Shown in pieces: positions 30,453 through 40,674 of a stretch of DNA of 64,000 nucleotides. Where the stretch lies: positions 1-64,000 of the forward strand of contig NZ_ABCT01000013.1 of the NCBI RefSeq assembly GCF_000170915.1. The letters run 5' to 3'. The position numbers were made by a program, and so were the translations under genes. The DNA comes from Limnobacter sp. MED105 (lineage in GTDB: Bacteria > Pseudomonadota > Gammaproteobacteria > Burkholderiales > Burkholderiaceae_B). The notes beneath the pieces are model-generated. The model did not search any database. It was not told the origin of the DNA and worked only from the letters and a program-made list of their open reading frames with translations. Every line of letters begins with the position of its first letter. Positions within the stretch are counted from its first letter, which is position 1.

Positions 30453-32474
30453 TTATTTCTGTACCAAAGCCAATGCGGCCTCGGTGAATTTCTCGGTGGT
30501 CAGCCCGAAGTGCTTGAACAAGGCGCCTGCTGGTGCTGATTCACCAAACGTGCTCATACCCAGCACCGTGCCTTTCACCCCAGCCTGCGCAATGTACTTG
30601 TACCAGCTGTCGGTCATACCCGCTTCGATGACTGCGATTGGGGCTGTTCCAAGCACTTCGGCCTTGTAGGCTGCTGCTTGACGATCAAATACATTGGTTG
30701 AAGGCATGGACACCACACGCGCTGTGATACCTTTCTCAGCCAAAGCTTTCTGCGTATTCATGGCGATTTCGATTTCCGAACCTGTGGCAATCAAGGTGAC
30801 CTTGGCGTCGGCCACATCGACCAATACATAACCGCCTTTGACGATCGAGTTCAATACCGATTCAGAGCGCGCCAGGAATGGCAGGTTTTGGCGGCTGAAC
30901 AACAAGCTGCTGGGGCCGTCTTTGCGCATAACCGCACTATTCCAGGCAGCCATGGATTCCACTGAATCAGCGGGACGCCACACGTCCATGTTCGGCAGCA
31001 AACGCAAGGTTGCAGCATGCTCAACTGGCTGGTGGGTGGGGCCGTCTTCACCCAAACCGATTGAGTCGTGGGTAAACACAAAAATATTGCGCTTCTTCAT
31101 CAATGCAGCCATGCGCAGCGCATTGCGGCTGTAATCCGAGAAGGTCAGGAAAGTAGCGCCAAATGGAATGTAACCGCCATGAAGGGCCACACCGTTCAGG
31201 GCGGCGCTCATGCCGAACTCTCGTACACCCCAATTAATGTGGTTACCGGCTGTGAAGCCTTCGGTGTTGCGGCGAACAGCCACGCATTTGGGCCAGTTGG
31301 TCAGATTAGAACCAGTGAGGTCAGCAGAGCCGCCCAGCAGTTCAGGCAATTCAGCAGCCAACAGCGTAATTGCATTTTGGCTGGCTTTGCGGGTGGCAAT
31401 TGTTTCACCCTTGGCGGCCACTTCAGCCAGCAAACGGGCAGCAGTCTGTTCAAACTGGGCAGGCAAATCACCCGCCATCCGGCGCTTGAACTCTGCGGCC
31501 TTGGCCGGAAATTTGGCGCTGTAAGCCTCGAATAACTTGTCCCAGGCCGACTGGCGTGCAGCGCCTTCAACCTGCGCGTCCCAGGCGTTGTAAACCTCGG
31601 CGGGGATCTCGAAAGGCGCATGCTCCCAGCCAATGGCGGCACGGGTAGCGGCAATTTCAGCCTCGCCCAGTGGGGCGCCATGCACTTTGTCAGTGCCAGC
31701 CAAATTGGGCGAACCTTCACCAATATTTGTTTTGCAGCAAATCAGGGTTGGGCCCTTGTCCAAGGCAGCGTTTTGTTTGGCTTGGGCAATTGCGGCATCC
31801 ACGGCGTCTACATCATGGCCATTCACATTCGGAATCACGTTCCAGCCGTAGGCTTCAAAACGCTTGGGCGTGTTGTCGGCAAACCAGTGCTCTACTTCAC
31901 CGTCAATGGAAATGCCATTGTCGTCATACATCACGATGAGCTTGGACAGGCCCAAGGTACCGGCCAGCGAACAGGCCTCGTGAGAAATACCTTCCATCAG
32001 GCAACCATCGCCCAGGAACACGTAGGTGTTGTGGTCAACGACAGGGAAACCCGCTTCATTGAATTCAGCAGCCAACAGCTTCTCGGCCAAAGCCAAACCA
32101 ACCGCGTTCGCAATACCCTGCCCCAATGGGCCGGTGGTGGTTTCAACTCCGGGGGTAATGTCAACCTCAGGGTGGCCTGGTGTTTTAGAATGCAGCTGAC
32201 GGAAATTTTTCAGTTCCTCAATCGGCAGGTCGTAGCCGGTCAGGTGCAGCAGCGCGTAAATCAGCATGGAACCGTGACCGTTGGACAACACGAAGCGATC
32301 ACGATCAGCCCACAACGGGTTCTGAGGATTGTGCTTCAAGTGACGGGCCCACAAGGCCACAGCGATTTCGGCCATGCCCATTGGCATGCCAGGGTGCCCG
32401 GATTTGGCGGCTTGAACTGCATCCATGGCGAGCGCGCGAATCGCGTTGGCCATGTTCTTTGACGAAGAGGACAT
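30453..32474 (-). CDS. tktA: Transketolase
   Basis: The 673-residue thiamine-diphosphate enzyme moves two-carbon units in the pentose phosphate and, where present, Calvin cycles. It has [17 protein letters not shown], the [21 protein letters not shown]/Mg motif, and in the middle domain [17 protein letters not shown] and [19 protein letters not shown]. Full length. It is the first gene of the tkt-gapA unit and is divergent from rsmE, with about 115 bases between the starts. Confidence 0.96.
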   Translation of the reverse strand: MSSSSKNMANAIRALAMDAVQAAKSGHPGMPMGMAEIAVALWARHLKHNPQNPLWADRDRFVLSNGHGSMLIYALLHLTGYDLPIEELKNFRQLHSKTPGHPEVDITPGVETTTGPLGQGIANAVGLALAEKLLAAEFNEAGFPVVDHNTYVFLGDGCLMEGISHEACSLAGTLGLSKLIVMYDDNGISIDGEVEHWFADNTPKRFEAYGWNVIPNVNGHDVDAVDAAIAQAKQNAALDKGPTLICCKTNIGEGSPNLAGTDKVHGAPLGEAEIAATRAAIGWEHAPFEIPAEVYNAWDAQVEGAARQSAWDKLFEAYSAKFPAKAAEFKRRMAGDLPAQFEQTAARLLAEVAAKGETIATRKASQNAITLLAAELPELLGGSADLTGSNLTNWPKCVAVRRNTEGFTAGNHINWGVREFGMSAALNGVALHGGYIPFGATFLTFSDYSRNALRMAALMKKRNIFVFTHDSIGLGEDGPTHQPVEHAATLRLLPNMDVWRPADSVESMAAWNSAVMRKDGPSSLLFSRQNLPFLARSESVLNSIVKGGYVLVDVADAKVTLIATGSEIEIAMNTQKALAEKGITARVVSMPSTNVFDRQAAAYKAEVLGTAPIAVIEAGMTDSWYKYIAQAGVKGTVLGMSTFGESAPAGALFKHFGLTTEKFTEAALALVQK

Positions 32475-32590
32475 AGGTATGGGGATTGAGGGTTATGCCT
32501 GTGGCAAAGTTGGAAAAAAATGAATTTTATCAAAGCTATTCCAATAAAGCGCCCCTTCGCGGACAAACCATTGAATAAAGACAGGGAAAC

Positions 32591-33367
32591 ATGAAACACG
32601 ACAAAGGCAAGCGCTTACCACGCTTCTTGCTAGAACACTGCAATAGCGTGGGCCAAGTGCTTGATCTGTCAGACGACTTGATGCACTACGCCTCCCGGGT
32701 TTTGCGCCTGCGAGAAGGAGAGGCGCTGCGCGTATGGAACGGAAAGGGCTGTGAGTACCACGCCACAATTCACTATGCGTCGAAAAAACTGGCTCAAATT
32801 CAGGTCGGCGAGCAACTGGCCCTGCGAAACACCGAGCTGAATCGACCAGTGCACGTGCTTCAGGCATTGCCAGAAGGCGACAAAATGGATTGGGTACTCG
32901 AAAAATGCACAGAATTGGGCGTAGCTGGCTTTCACCCGGTTCAAGCCCAGCGCAGCGTGGTTAAACTGGAAGGGGAACGGGCGAACAAGCGGCAAGCCCA
33001 CTGGGAACGGGTCGTGTTGGCAGCAAGCCTGCAAAGTGAACGGGGGCAAATGGCCCAGGTTGAACCGGTCCGAACGCTTTCCGCTGCACTTGAACACGTC
33101 GCGCTCATATGGCCCAACGCCCATGTACTTTGGTTTACACCGCAGGCTGAACTGGCATTGAGAAAGTGGACGCCCCAAGCTAACCCAGGGGAACCTTTGA
33201 TCATTTGCGTAGGGCCTGAGGGTGGATGGTCACCTGAAGAGACTGATGCTGCCACGCAACTTGGCGCCTTGCCCCTGAATTTTTCGCAGCGCGTGTTGCG
33301 AACTGAAACATTTGCAGTCGCCTGTACAGCGCAGCTAACAGCCCTGCTAAACCTTGAAGCACACTGA
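32591..33367 (+). CDS. rsmE: 16S rRNA (uracil-1498-N3)-methyltransferase
   Basis: RsmE methylates U1498 in the small-subunit decoding region. The 258-residue SPOUT-class protein has an N-terminal PUA-like part (LRLREGEALRVWNGKG) and the trefoil-knot end ICVGPEGGWSPEE followed by LNFSQRVLRTETFAVA. AGGGAAAC precedes the ATG. It is followed after 18 bases by an aldehyde dehydrogenase gene, with no functional link apparent. Confidence 0.92.
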   Translation: MKHDKGKRLPRFLLEHCNSVGQVLDLSDDLMHYASRVLRLREGEALRVWNGKGCEYHATIHYASKKLAQIQVGEQLALRNTELNRPVHVLQALPEGDKMDWVLEKCTELGVAGFHPVQAQRSVVKLEGERANKRQAHWERVVLAASLQSERGQMAQVEPVRTLSAALEHVALIWPNAHVLWFTPQAELALRKWTPQANPGEPLIICVGPEGGWSPEETDAATQLGALPLNFSQRVLRTETFAVACTAQLTALLNLEAH

Positions 33368-33385
33368 ACAACGAGAGAAACGGAC

Positions 33386-34876
33386 ATGAGCAGTACCCAA
33401 AGCAAAACAATGAACCATCAATTCAAGTTCAAAAACCCCAGCCTGTTGCAAACCAATCCGTTTGTATACGGCAGCTTTCATGAATGCGAAACCGACTTCG
33501 AAGTGGACAATCCGTCCACTGGGCAAACCATTGCGCAGGTTGGCAATACGTCCATTGCGCTGACCCATGACGCAATTCTGTGCGCGGAAAAAGCGCTGAG
33601 CAGCTGGCGCAACACCACCGCCAAAAGTCGGGCGCAAATTTTGCGCAAGTGGTTTGACCTGATTATTGACAACGCCGACGACCTGGCTTTCTTGATGACC
33701 CTGGAACAAGGCAAACCACTTGCTGAGGCCAAAGGCGAGGTCATTTATGGTGCAAGCTTTGTGGAGTGGTTTGCTGAACAAGCCAAACGCATTGAAGGCA
33801 GCGTGCTGGAATCGCCCCAATTGGGTCGCGAATTGTTGGTGCTTAAACAGGGTATCGGCGTGTGCGCTGCCATTACACCCTGGAATTTTCCGATCGCCAT
33901 GATTACCCGCAAAGTAGCACCTGCGCTGGCTGCGGGCTGCACCGTGGTTATCAAACCTGCAGAACAAACCCCGCTCAGCGCGCTGGCGCTGGCCGAACTG
34001 TCCCGCCAGGCGGGTATCCCCGCGGGCGTGCTGAACGTGATCACTGGCGACTCCAGCCGTTCTGTCGAGATCGGCAAAGTGTTGTGCGAAAGTGAGGTGG
34101 TCCGCAAACTGACCTTCACCGGCAGCACCGAGGTGGGCCGCATCCTGATGCAACAATGTGCGCCAACCATCAAGAAATTAAGCCTTGAACTGGGCGGCCA
34201 TGCGCCATTTATTGTTTTTGAAGACGCAGATCTGGACAAGGCAGTGGAAGGCTTGGTGGCCTCCAAGTTTCGCAATGCTGGCCAAACCTGCGTGTGCACC
34301 AACCGTATTTATGTTCAACGCAGCGTGCAACAGGCTTTTGCCGAGAAACTGCTTGCCAAAGTGGCAAAACTGGAAGTGGGCGATGGCCTGAAAACCAAAG
34401 CCAGCATTGGCCCCATGATCGACGAGCAGGCAGTCGTCAAAGTTCAAAAGCATGTGGACGATGCCCTGAGCAAAGGCGCCAAACTTCTTCATGGCGGCAA
34501 GCCTCACGAACTGGGTGGCCGTTTTTTCCAGCCAACCCTGATCGACAACGCCGACCATCGCATGCTGGTGGCTCAGGAAGAAACATTTGGGCCACTTGCT
34601 GCCATTTTTCCGTTTGACACCGAAGAACAGGCCGTCAATTACGCCAACAATACGCCTTACGGCCTTGCCGCCTACTTCTATACCGAGAACTCGGCACGCA
34701 CGTTCCGCGTAAGTCGCGCACTGGAATACGGCATGGTGGGAATCAATGTGGGCGTTTTCTCCAACGAGGTGGGTCCTTTTGGCGGGGTTAAGCAGTCAGG
34801 ACTGGGTCGGGAAGGCTCGGTGTGGGGCATTGAGGAATTCCTGGAAATGAAGTACCTGTGCATTGGCACGCTCTAA
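33386..34876 (+). CDS. gabD: NAD(P)-dependent succinate-semialdehyde dehydrogenase-like
   Basis: The 496-residue aldehyde dehydrogenase has ITPWNFPIAMITRKVAPALAAG split over the cofactor region, FTGSTEVGRILM, the general base Glu in LELGGHAPFIVFEDADLD and the catalytic Cys in NAGQTCVCTNR. The C-terminal EVGPFGGVKQSGLGREGS is the GabD signature. The paired cysteines at the active site are seen in redox-regulated GabD enzymes. It oxidizes succinic semialdehyde to succinate, feeding the TCA cycle from GABA or related compounds. No gabT neighbour is present, so glutarate or other semialdehydes are possible. Confidence 0.88.
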   Translation: MSSTQSKTMNHQFKFKNPSLLQTNPFVYGSFHECETDFEVDNPSTGQTIAQVGNTSIALTHDAILCAEKALSSWRNTTAKSRAQILRKWFDLIIDNADDLAFLMTLEQGKPLAEAKGEVIYGASFVEWFAEQAKRIEGSVLESPQLGRELLVLKQGIGVCAAITPWNFPIAMITRKVAPALAAGCTVVIKPAEQTPLSALALAELSRQAGIPAGVLNVITGDSSRSVEIGKVLCESEVVRKLTFTGSTEVGRILMQQCAPTIKKLSLELGGHAPFIVFEDADLDKAVEGLVASKFRNAGQTCVCTNRIYVQRSVQQAFAEKLLAKVAKLEVGDGLKTKASIGPMIDEQAVVKVQKHVDDALSKGAKLLHGGKPHELGGRFFQPTLIDNADHRMLVAQEETFGPLAAIFPFDTEEQAVNYANNTPYGLAAYFYTENSARTFRVSRALEYGMVGINVGVFSNEVGPFGGVKQSGLGREGSVWGIEEFLEMKYLCIGTL

Positions 34877-34954
34877 GCTCGACAGCCCCGGTAACCATTA
34901 CAATACGGGGCAATCAATGACCAAACAATTGAATCAAGAAGGACACAGGCGCAC

Positions 34955-35881
34955 ATGCAAAAGAAACCGCTGACGTTTCAACAGGCCATTCTGACCCTGC
35001 AAAACTATTGGGACCAACAAGGTTGCGCCCTGTTGCAACCCTTCGACATGGAAGTGGGCGCTGGCACCAGCCACACCGCCACGTTTTTGCGCGCCTTGGG
35101 CCCTGAACCCTGGAATGCCGCCTACGTTCAGCCCTCGCGCCGTCCCAAAGACGGCCGCTACGGTGAAAACCCCAACCGCATGCAGCACTACTACCAGTTT
35201 CAGGTTGTGTTGAAGCCATCGCCAGAAAACATCATTGACCTGTACCTGGGCAGCCTTGAGGCCTTGGGTATTGACACCCAACAAAACGACATTCGGTTTG
35301 TGGAAGACAACTGGGAAAACCCAACCCTGGGTGCCTGGGGTTTGGGCTGGGAAGTGTGGTTGAACGGCATGGAGGTGACCCAGTTCACTTACTTTCAGCA
35401 AGTGGGCGGCCTGGACTGTTCGCCAATTTTGGGCGAAATCACCTACGGCATTGAACGCCTGACCATGTACCTGCAAGGCAAGGAAAATGTTTACGATTTG
35501 GTATGGACCGAACGCGAAGAAAAAGGCGTGAAGAAAGTGCTGACCTATGGCGATGTGTTTCATCAAAACGAAGTGGAGCAATCCACTTACAACTTTGAAC
35601 ACAGCAATGCAGACATGTTGTTCCGCCATTTTGGCGAGTACGAAACAGAGGCCAAACATTTGATCGAAGTTGGCCTGGCCTTGCCCGCTTACGAAATGAT
35701 TCTGAAAGCTGCACACACGTTCAACCTGCTGGATGCCCGTGGTGCCATTTCCGTGACAGAGCGTGCGGCTTACATCGGCCGAATCCGCAATTTGTCGCGT
35801 GCAGTGGCACAGGCCTATTTCGATTCCCGAGAGAAGCTGGGCTTTCCCATGTGCAACACCCCCAACTCACAAGCCGCTTGA
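34955..35881 (+). CDS. glyQ: Glycine--tRNA ligase alpha subunit
   Basis: The 308-residue catalytic subunit of the heterotetrameric bacterial glycyl-tRNA synthetase begins [18 protein letters not shown]. It has [19 protein letters not shown] and [22 protein letters not shown], binding ATP and glycine. It is preceded by AAGAAGGA about 15 bases before the ATG. glyS follows after five bases; both subunits are needed. Confidence 0.97.
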   Translation: MQKKPLTFQQAILTLQNYWDQQGCALLQPFDMEVGAGTSHTATFLRALGPEPWNAAYVQPSRRPKDGRYGENPNRMQHYYQFQVVLKPSPENIIDLYLGSLEALGIDTQQNDIRFVEDNWENPTLGAWGLGWEVWLNGMEVTQFTYFQQVGGLDCSPILGEITYGIERLTMYLQGKENVYDLVWTEREEKGVKKVLTYGDVFHQNEVEQSTYNFEHSNADMLFRHFGEYETEAKHLIEVGLALPAYEMILKAAHTFNLLDARGAISVTERAAYIGRIRNLSRAVAQAYFDSREKLGFPMCNTPNSQAA

Positions 35882-35886
35882 TACAC

Positions 35887-37971
35887 ATGAATTCAACATT
35901 ACTGGTAGAGCTGTTCACCGAAGAGCTCCCACCCAAAGCGTTACAAACACTGGGCAACGCGTTCGCCGAACTGCTGAGCAAAACACTGCGCGATGAAGGC
36001 CACCTCGCGGACAACAGCGCGGTGGAAGCTTTTGCCAGCCCACGTCGACTGGCATGCCGCATCACCAACGTGGCTGCGGTCAGCCCTGAGAAAAAAATTC
36101 AGGAACGCCTGCTGCCTGTAAAAATTGGCCTGGATGCCAACGGACAGCCCACCCCGCCCTTGCAGAAAAAACTGGATTCACTGGGACTGGGCGCCATTGC
36201 TGTGGATCAACTGGAAACCATCAGCGATGGCAAACAGGATGTGCTGCACATTTCGCGCACCCAGGCAGGCAAGGCGCTTGAAGATTCGCTGACCAAAGCC
36301 CTGGATACTGCCACCACCAAACTGCCCATTCCCAAGGTGATGAGTTACCAGCGCCCAGATGGCAGCACGGTGCATTTTGTGCGCCCCGCCCACCGCCTGG
36401 TTTGCCTGCACGGTGACAAGGTAGTACCCGCGCAGGTATTGGGACTGGAGAGTGACCGAATTACACTGGGCCACCGCTTCCTGAGCCAGGGTGTGCTGAA
36501 TATTGCCAGCGCCGACAGCTACGAGACACAACTTGAAACCGAAGGCAAAGTCATCGCCAGTTTCACGAAACGCAAGGCAGCCATTGTGAAATCACTGGCT
36601 GAACAAGCGGCTGGAGACAAGGTGGTACAACCCGAAGATTTGATCGACGAAGTGTGTGCGCTGGTTGAATGGCCAGTGGTGTACGAAGCCGGCTTCGAAA
36701 AAGAATTTCTCGAAGTGCCGCAAGAGTGCCTGATTTTGACCATGCAGGCCAACCAGAAGTATTTCGCGATCACCGATCAAAACGGCAAGATGAAAAACCG
36801 CTTCTTACTGGTTTCAAACCTGCTCACATCGACCCCGCAGTTGATCACAACCGGCAATGAACGCGTGTTGCGCGCGCGCTTGGCGGATGCCAAATTCTTT
36901 TTCGATCAAGATCGTAAAAAAACCCTGGAAAGCCGCCTGCCCGGCCTGGCCAATGTGGTGTACCACAACAAACTGGGCACCCAGAAGGACCGCAACGGTC
37001 GTTTGGTTGAGCTCGCCGCCGCCTTGGCACCCCTTTGTGGTGCCGATGTTGAACTGGCCAAACGCGCTGCCCTGCTTTGCAAGGCTGACCTGCTCACTGA
37101 CATGGTGGGTGAATTCCCCGAGCTTCAAGGCAATATGGGCGAGCACTACGCGCACCACGACGGCGAACATGCGGATGTGGCACAGGCGATTGCAGACCAT
37201 TACAGCCCCCGTTTTGCCGGTGACCAACTGCCACGCAACCCAGTTGGCTTGGCGGCAGCATTGGCCGACAAGCTTGAAACCATGGTAGGTATTTATGGCA
37301 TTGGGCTGATTCCCACTGGCGACAAAGACCCGTTTGCCTTGCGCCGCCATGCCCTGGGTGTGATCCGCATGGTGATTGAGAAAAACCTGAAGCTGGATTT
37401 GATCGACGCATTGAACAAGGCCAGCAGCCTGTTCTCCGCATTCCCTGATTTCAAGCAAAGCGTAGAGGGCCTTGCCGGCTTTATCCAAGACCGCTTGCGC
37501 GGGTATCTGAAAGACCAAGGCTACACCACCGCAGAAGTTGAATCAGTACTCAGTCAAAACCCGAGCCAGTTCGCCGACCTGCCCAAACGCCTTGAAGCCG
37601 TGCGCGCATTCTCGCAATTGCCTGAATCGCAAGCCCTGGCAGCGGCCAACAAGCGCATCACCAACATACTGAAAAAGACCGAAGTGGGTTCTTCTGACGT
37701 GGATGCCAGCCTGTTACAGGTAGACGCCGAAAAGGCGCTGGCTGCGCAAGTCAAAGAAGTGGAGCCACATGCCACCCGGGCGTTCGAACAGGGTGATTAT
37801 CAACAGGCCCTGTTGGTATTGGCCCCACTGAAAGCCAATGTAGACGCCTTCTTTGAAAACGTCATGGTCATGGACAACAACGAAGCGCTGAAGAATAATC
37901 GCTTGGCATTGTTGAAACACATGCATGGCTTGATGAACCGCGTGGCCGATATTTCACAATTGGCCGCTTAA
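35887..37971 (+). CDS. glyS: Glycine--tRNA ligase beta subunit
   Basis: The 694-residue tRNA-binding subunit begins NSTLLVELFTEELPPKAL. It carries ESRLPGLANVVYHNKLGTQ, the HD-domain-like EHYAHHDGEHADVAQAI region and the C-terminal anticodon-binding DALR-type region. An in-frame ATG 12 codons earlier lies inside glyQ and is not used in the family. The gene starts five bases after glyQ, so the two subunits are made together. Confidence 0.97.
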   Translation: MNSTLLVELFTEELPPKALQTLGNAFAELLSKTLRDEGHLADNSAVEAFASPRRLACRITNVAAVSPEKKIQERLLPVKIGLDANGQPTPPLQKKLDSLGLGAIAVDQLETISDGKQDVLHISRTQAGKALEDSLTKALDTATTKLPIPKVMSYQRPDGSTVHFVRPAHRLVCLHGDKVVPAQVLGLESDRITLGHRFLSQGVLNIASADSYETQLETEGKVIASFTKRKAAIVKSLAEQAAGDKVVQPEDLIDEVCALVEWPVVYEAGFEKEFLEVPQECLILTMQANQKYFAITDQNGKMKNRFLLVSNLLTSTPQLITTGNERVLRARLADAKFFFDQDRKKTLESRLPGLANVVYHNKLGTQKDRNGRLVELAAALAPLCGADVELAKRAALLCKADLLTDMVGEFPELQGNMGEHYAHHDGEHADVAQAIADHYSPRFAGDQLPRNPVGLAAALADKLETMVGIYGIGLIPTGDKDPFALRRHALGVIRMVIEKNLKLDLIDALNKASSLFSAFPDFKQSVEGLAGFIQDRLRGYLKDQGYTTAEVESVLSQNPSQFADLPKRLEAVRAFSQLPESQALAAANKRITNILKKTEVGSSDVDASLLQVDAEKALAAQVKEVEPHATRAFEQGDYQQALLVLAPLKANVDAFFENVMVMDNNEALKNNRLALLKHMHGLMNRVADISQLAA

Positions 37972-37998
37972 AGTCAGAACACAGAGCAAGGACAGTTC

Positions 37999-38562
37999 AT
38001 GAAACTTATCGTGCTGGATCGGGATGGCGTCATCAATGAAGACTCGGACGAGTACATCAAGTCCGTGGATGAATGGATTCCCATTCCCGGCAGCATGGAA
38101 GCGATTGCTCGCTTGAACCGTGGCGGATTTCGCGTGGTCGTCGCCACCAATCAAAGTGGCATCTCGCGTGGCATGTTTGATCTTGAAACGCTTTCAGCCA
38201 TGCACAAAAAAATGCATGAACTGGCTGGCGTTGCTGGCGGGCACATTGAAGGGATTTTCTTTTGCCCCCACGGGCCGGACGACAAATGCAATTGTCGCAA
38301 ACCCAAACCAGGTCTGTTCCAGGAAATTCAGGCACGCACCGGCTTTAACCTTGAGGGTGTGCCCTGCGTGGGCGACTCACTCAGGGACCTGCAAGCAGGT
38401 GCAAGCATGGGTTGCAACACATTCCTGGTTAAAACCGGCAAAGGCAAAAAAACACTGGAAAAAAGCAAAGACGAATTGCCCAAAGGTACTTTGGTGTTCG
38501 ACAATCTGACTGCAGTCGCCGAACATTTGGTACCCGACGACCCTTTCGCAAACAATCGATAA
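37999..38562 (+). CDS. gmhB: D-glycero-beta-D-manno-heptose 1,7-bisphosphate 7-phosphatase
   Basis: GmhB removes the 7-phosphate in ADP-heptose synthesis for lipopolysaccharide core. The 187-residue HAD protein has VLDRDGVINED, ATNQSGISRGMFD, the zinc loop FCPHGPDDKCNCRKPKPG with three cysteines and a histidine, and VGDSLRDLQAG. It lies between glyS and plsC, a common order in Burkholderiales. The zinc loop separates it from histidinol-phosphatase relatives. Confidence 0.93.
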   Translation: MKLIVLDRDGVINEDSDEYIKSVDEWIPIPGSMEAIARLNRGGFRVVVATNQSGISRGMFDLETLSAMHKKMHELAGVAGGHIEGIFFCPHGPDDKCNCRKPKPGLFQEIQARTGFNLEGVPCVGDSLRDLQAGASMGCNTFLVKTGKGKKTLEKSKDELPKGTLVFDNLTAVAEHLVPDDPFANNR

Positions 38563-38589
38563 CAACTAAAACTCGTTCGGAGGCCCGTG

Positions 38590-39357
38590 GTGAGATCCTT
38601 CATTGGTTCTATCCTGTTTTTTGTCTACGTGGTGGTGTACACACCCATTCACGCAACGCTGTTGCTCTTGGTCTCCCCCTTCATTTCCATCCGCAACAGG
38701 TATGTGTTTGCCTGCTGGTGGAATGCACTGAACATCAAAATGTTGCGATTGTTGTGCAATATCCAGTACAACATTGAAGGCATGGAGCACCTGCCCAACA
38801 CAGGCGCCATCATCCTGGCCAAGCACCAGTCAGCTTGGGAAACATTTGGTATTCCCGCAAACCTGTTACCGCGCCAGCTCTGCCTGGTGTACAAAAAAGA
38901 ATTGCAATATGTGCCATTCTTCGGCTGGGCGTTGTGGGTGCTGCGCATGGTCCCAATCGACCGAAAAAATGGTGTTGAAGCATTCGAACAGGTAAAAACC
39001 ATGGCCGGCAAGCGCATGAAAGAAGGCGCCTGGATGATGTTTTTCCCCGAGGGTACCCGTGTGCCTGTGGGCTACAAGCGCCGCTACAAAACTGGCGGCA
39101 CCAGGCTGGCGGTTGCCACCGGCACACCGGTGGTACCCGTGGCTCACGATGCGGGTGAATACTGGAAACGCAAGGGATTTTTCAAAAAAGCAGGAACAGT
39201 CACCTTGCGTTTTGGTCCACCCATATCCCCCGAGGGCCATGATGCAGAAAGCCTGATGAAAGTGGTTGAAGACTGGATTGAGGGTGAAATGCACAAGATC
39301 AGCCCGCACCGCTACACCAGCGCCGAAACCCCTTTGGTGGGCAAAGGCGACAGCTAA
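38590..39357 (+). CDS. plsC: 1-acyl-sn-glycerol-3-phosphate acyltransferase
   Basis: PlsC acylates lysophosphatidic acid to phosphatidic acid at the inner membrane. The protein (255 residues) starts with a membrane segment (FIGSILFFVYVVVYTPIHAT). The acyltransferase motifs are KHQSAWETF, a variant of the NHX4D box with glutamate in place of aspartate, and FFPEGTRVPVG. It starts at GTG; GGAGG at 38579-38583 is six bases from the GTG at 38590, so that one is preferred to the GTG one codon earlier. It is followed after three bases by the YgjP-like gene. Confidence 0.88.
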   Translation: MRSFIGSILFFVYVVVYTPIHATLLLLVSPFISIRNRYVFACWWNALNIKMLRLLCNIQYNIEGMEHLPNTGAIILAKHQSAWETFGIPANLLPRQLCLVYKKELQYVPFFGWALWVLRMVPIDRKNGVEAFEQVKTMAGKRMKEGAWMMFFPEGTRVPVGYKRRYKTGGTRLAVATGTPVVPVAHDAGEYWKRKGFFKKAGTVTLRFGPPISPEGHDAESLMKVVEDWIEGEMHKISPHRYTSAETPLVGKGDS

Positions 39358-39360
39358 TCC

Positions 39361-40116
39361 ATGCAACTTACGGCAGCACCTCACCCCACTGAAGTTCGCA
39401 GCATTGAACTGCCGTGGGGGCTGTGCAGCTATATCCTAAAGCGCAGTAAACGCCGGTCAGTCGGGTTTTTGATTGGTGATCAAGGTTTGCAAATTTCTGC
39501 ACCCTTGCGCCTTTCAATTACCGAACTGAACTCGATTATTGCGGGCAAATCGTCATGGATTGAGCAGCGCCTGAAACAATGGGAAACACGCAGCCGACAA
39601 ACCATTTCCCTGTCCAGCCTTCTGGATGAAGGCAAACCAATTCCAGTTCGAGGCGAAGCCTACCATCTGGAAACCCTGCCACCGCGAAGCAAGGCACTGT
39701 TGAACCCTTGGACAAAAAGCATTGCTTTGCCTGCCTGTGAAAGTTCTGCGCAACGCAACAAGGCCATTGAAAAAGTATTGAAGGCCCACGCCAAGGAAGT
39801 GTTTACACACATGGCCAGCAAGTTGCTTGAGCGACAGCCCGCAGCGCAGCGTTTGCCTAACTTTTCGATTCACTTGAGTAGCCCAAGTTCACGTTGGGGC
39901 AGCTGCAACAGCCAGCGCGAGGTTCGCCTGAACTGGCGCTTGGTTCACTACCCGCCGCAACTGATTGAGTACGTGATTGCACACGAGTTGGCACACCTTG
40001 TTGAAATGAATCACAGTGCGCGCTTTTGGGCCGTGGTTGAAAGCCTGATGCCCGATTACCAAAAGCCGCACAAAACCCTGTCAAAAATGAATCCTGCCGA
40101 GGTACCTGTACTATGA
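39361..40116 (+). CDS. YgjP-like metallopeptidase (DUF45/M48-type)
   Basis: The 251-residue protein has the SprT/YgjP-type zinc motif [19 protein letters not shown], where HELAH supplies two histidines and the glutamate base. Upstream lies [19 protein letters not shown], a hallmark of the DUF45 family. Members are predicted metal-dependent hydrolases; some are linked to nucleotide or protein turnover, but the substrate is unknown. No signal peptide, so it is cytoplasmic. It overlaps gloA by four bases and follows plsC closely. Confidence 0.85.
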   Translation: MQLTAAPHPTEVRSIELPWGLCSYILKRSKRRSVGFLIGDQGLQISAPLRLSITELNSIIAGKSSWIEQRLKQWETRSRQTISLSSLLDEGKPIPVRGEAYHLETLPPRSKALLNPWTKSIALPACESSAQRNKAIEKVLKAHAKEVFTHMASKLLERQPAAQRLPNFSIHLSSPSSRWGSCNSQREVRLNWRLVHYPPQLIEYVIAHELAHLVEMNHSARFWAVVESLMPDYQKPHKTLSKMNPAEVPVL

Positions 40117-40499
40117 GAATTCTTCACACCATGCTGCGCGTTGGCGACCTTCAACGGTCCATCGATTTTTACACCAAGGTCATGGGCATGAAAGTGATTC
40201 GAACCACTGAGCGTGCAGATCAAGGTTACTCACTGGCCTTTGTCGGATATGGCAGTGAGCAGGAAGGCGCTGTGCTTGAACTGACCTACAACCACGGCGT
40301 TGACAGCTACGATCTGGGCACGGCATACGGACACATTGCAATCGCAGTAGAAGATGCTTATACACAATGCGATCGCATTTTGGCAGCCGGTGGCAATGTC
40401 ACTCGCCCCGCTGGTCCAGTGAAAGGCGGCAGCACCATAATCGCATTTGTAACAGATCCCGATGGCTACAAAATCGAATTGATTCAGACTGCAAGCTAA
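40113..40499 (+). CDS. gloA: Lactoylglutathione lyase (glyoxalase I)
   Basis: GloA converts the methylglyoxal-glutathione adduct to S-lactoylglutathione. The 128-residue protein keeps the four metal ligands at the same positions as the E. coli enzyme: His5, Glu56, His74 and Glu122. [20 protein letters not shown] is the family start, and the short length fits the nickel-dependent bacterial class. Its start overlaps the upstream gene's stop. Confidence 0.95.
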   Translation: MRILHTMLRVGDLQRSIDFYTKVMGMKVIRTTERADQGYSLAFVGYGSEQEGAVLELTYNHGVDSYDLGTAYGHIAIAVEDAYTQCDRILAAGGNVTRPAGPVKGGSTIIAFVTDPDGYKIELIQTAS

Positions 40500-40674
40500 G
40501 CCACACGGTACGTAAACAGGTCCCCTGCCTGCGAGCGCAGGCAAGGCCTTGCGGACCACTTTGACAAACAGAAGTCAAGTAAAAAATTTCCATTTTTTTC
40601 CAGTTTTAGGGTCGAATAAAATCGCCCTGCCCGTTACAATGGGCTGCTCGAAATTTGCTTAAATTTTGTGCAAC

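Noticed and set aside
40561-40566. TTGACA as a dusB promoter -35
   Set aside because: No acceptable -10 element lies 16-18 bases downstream, so it was not annotated as a promoter.
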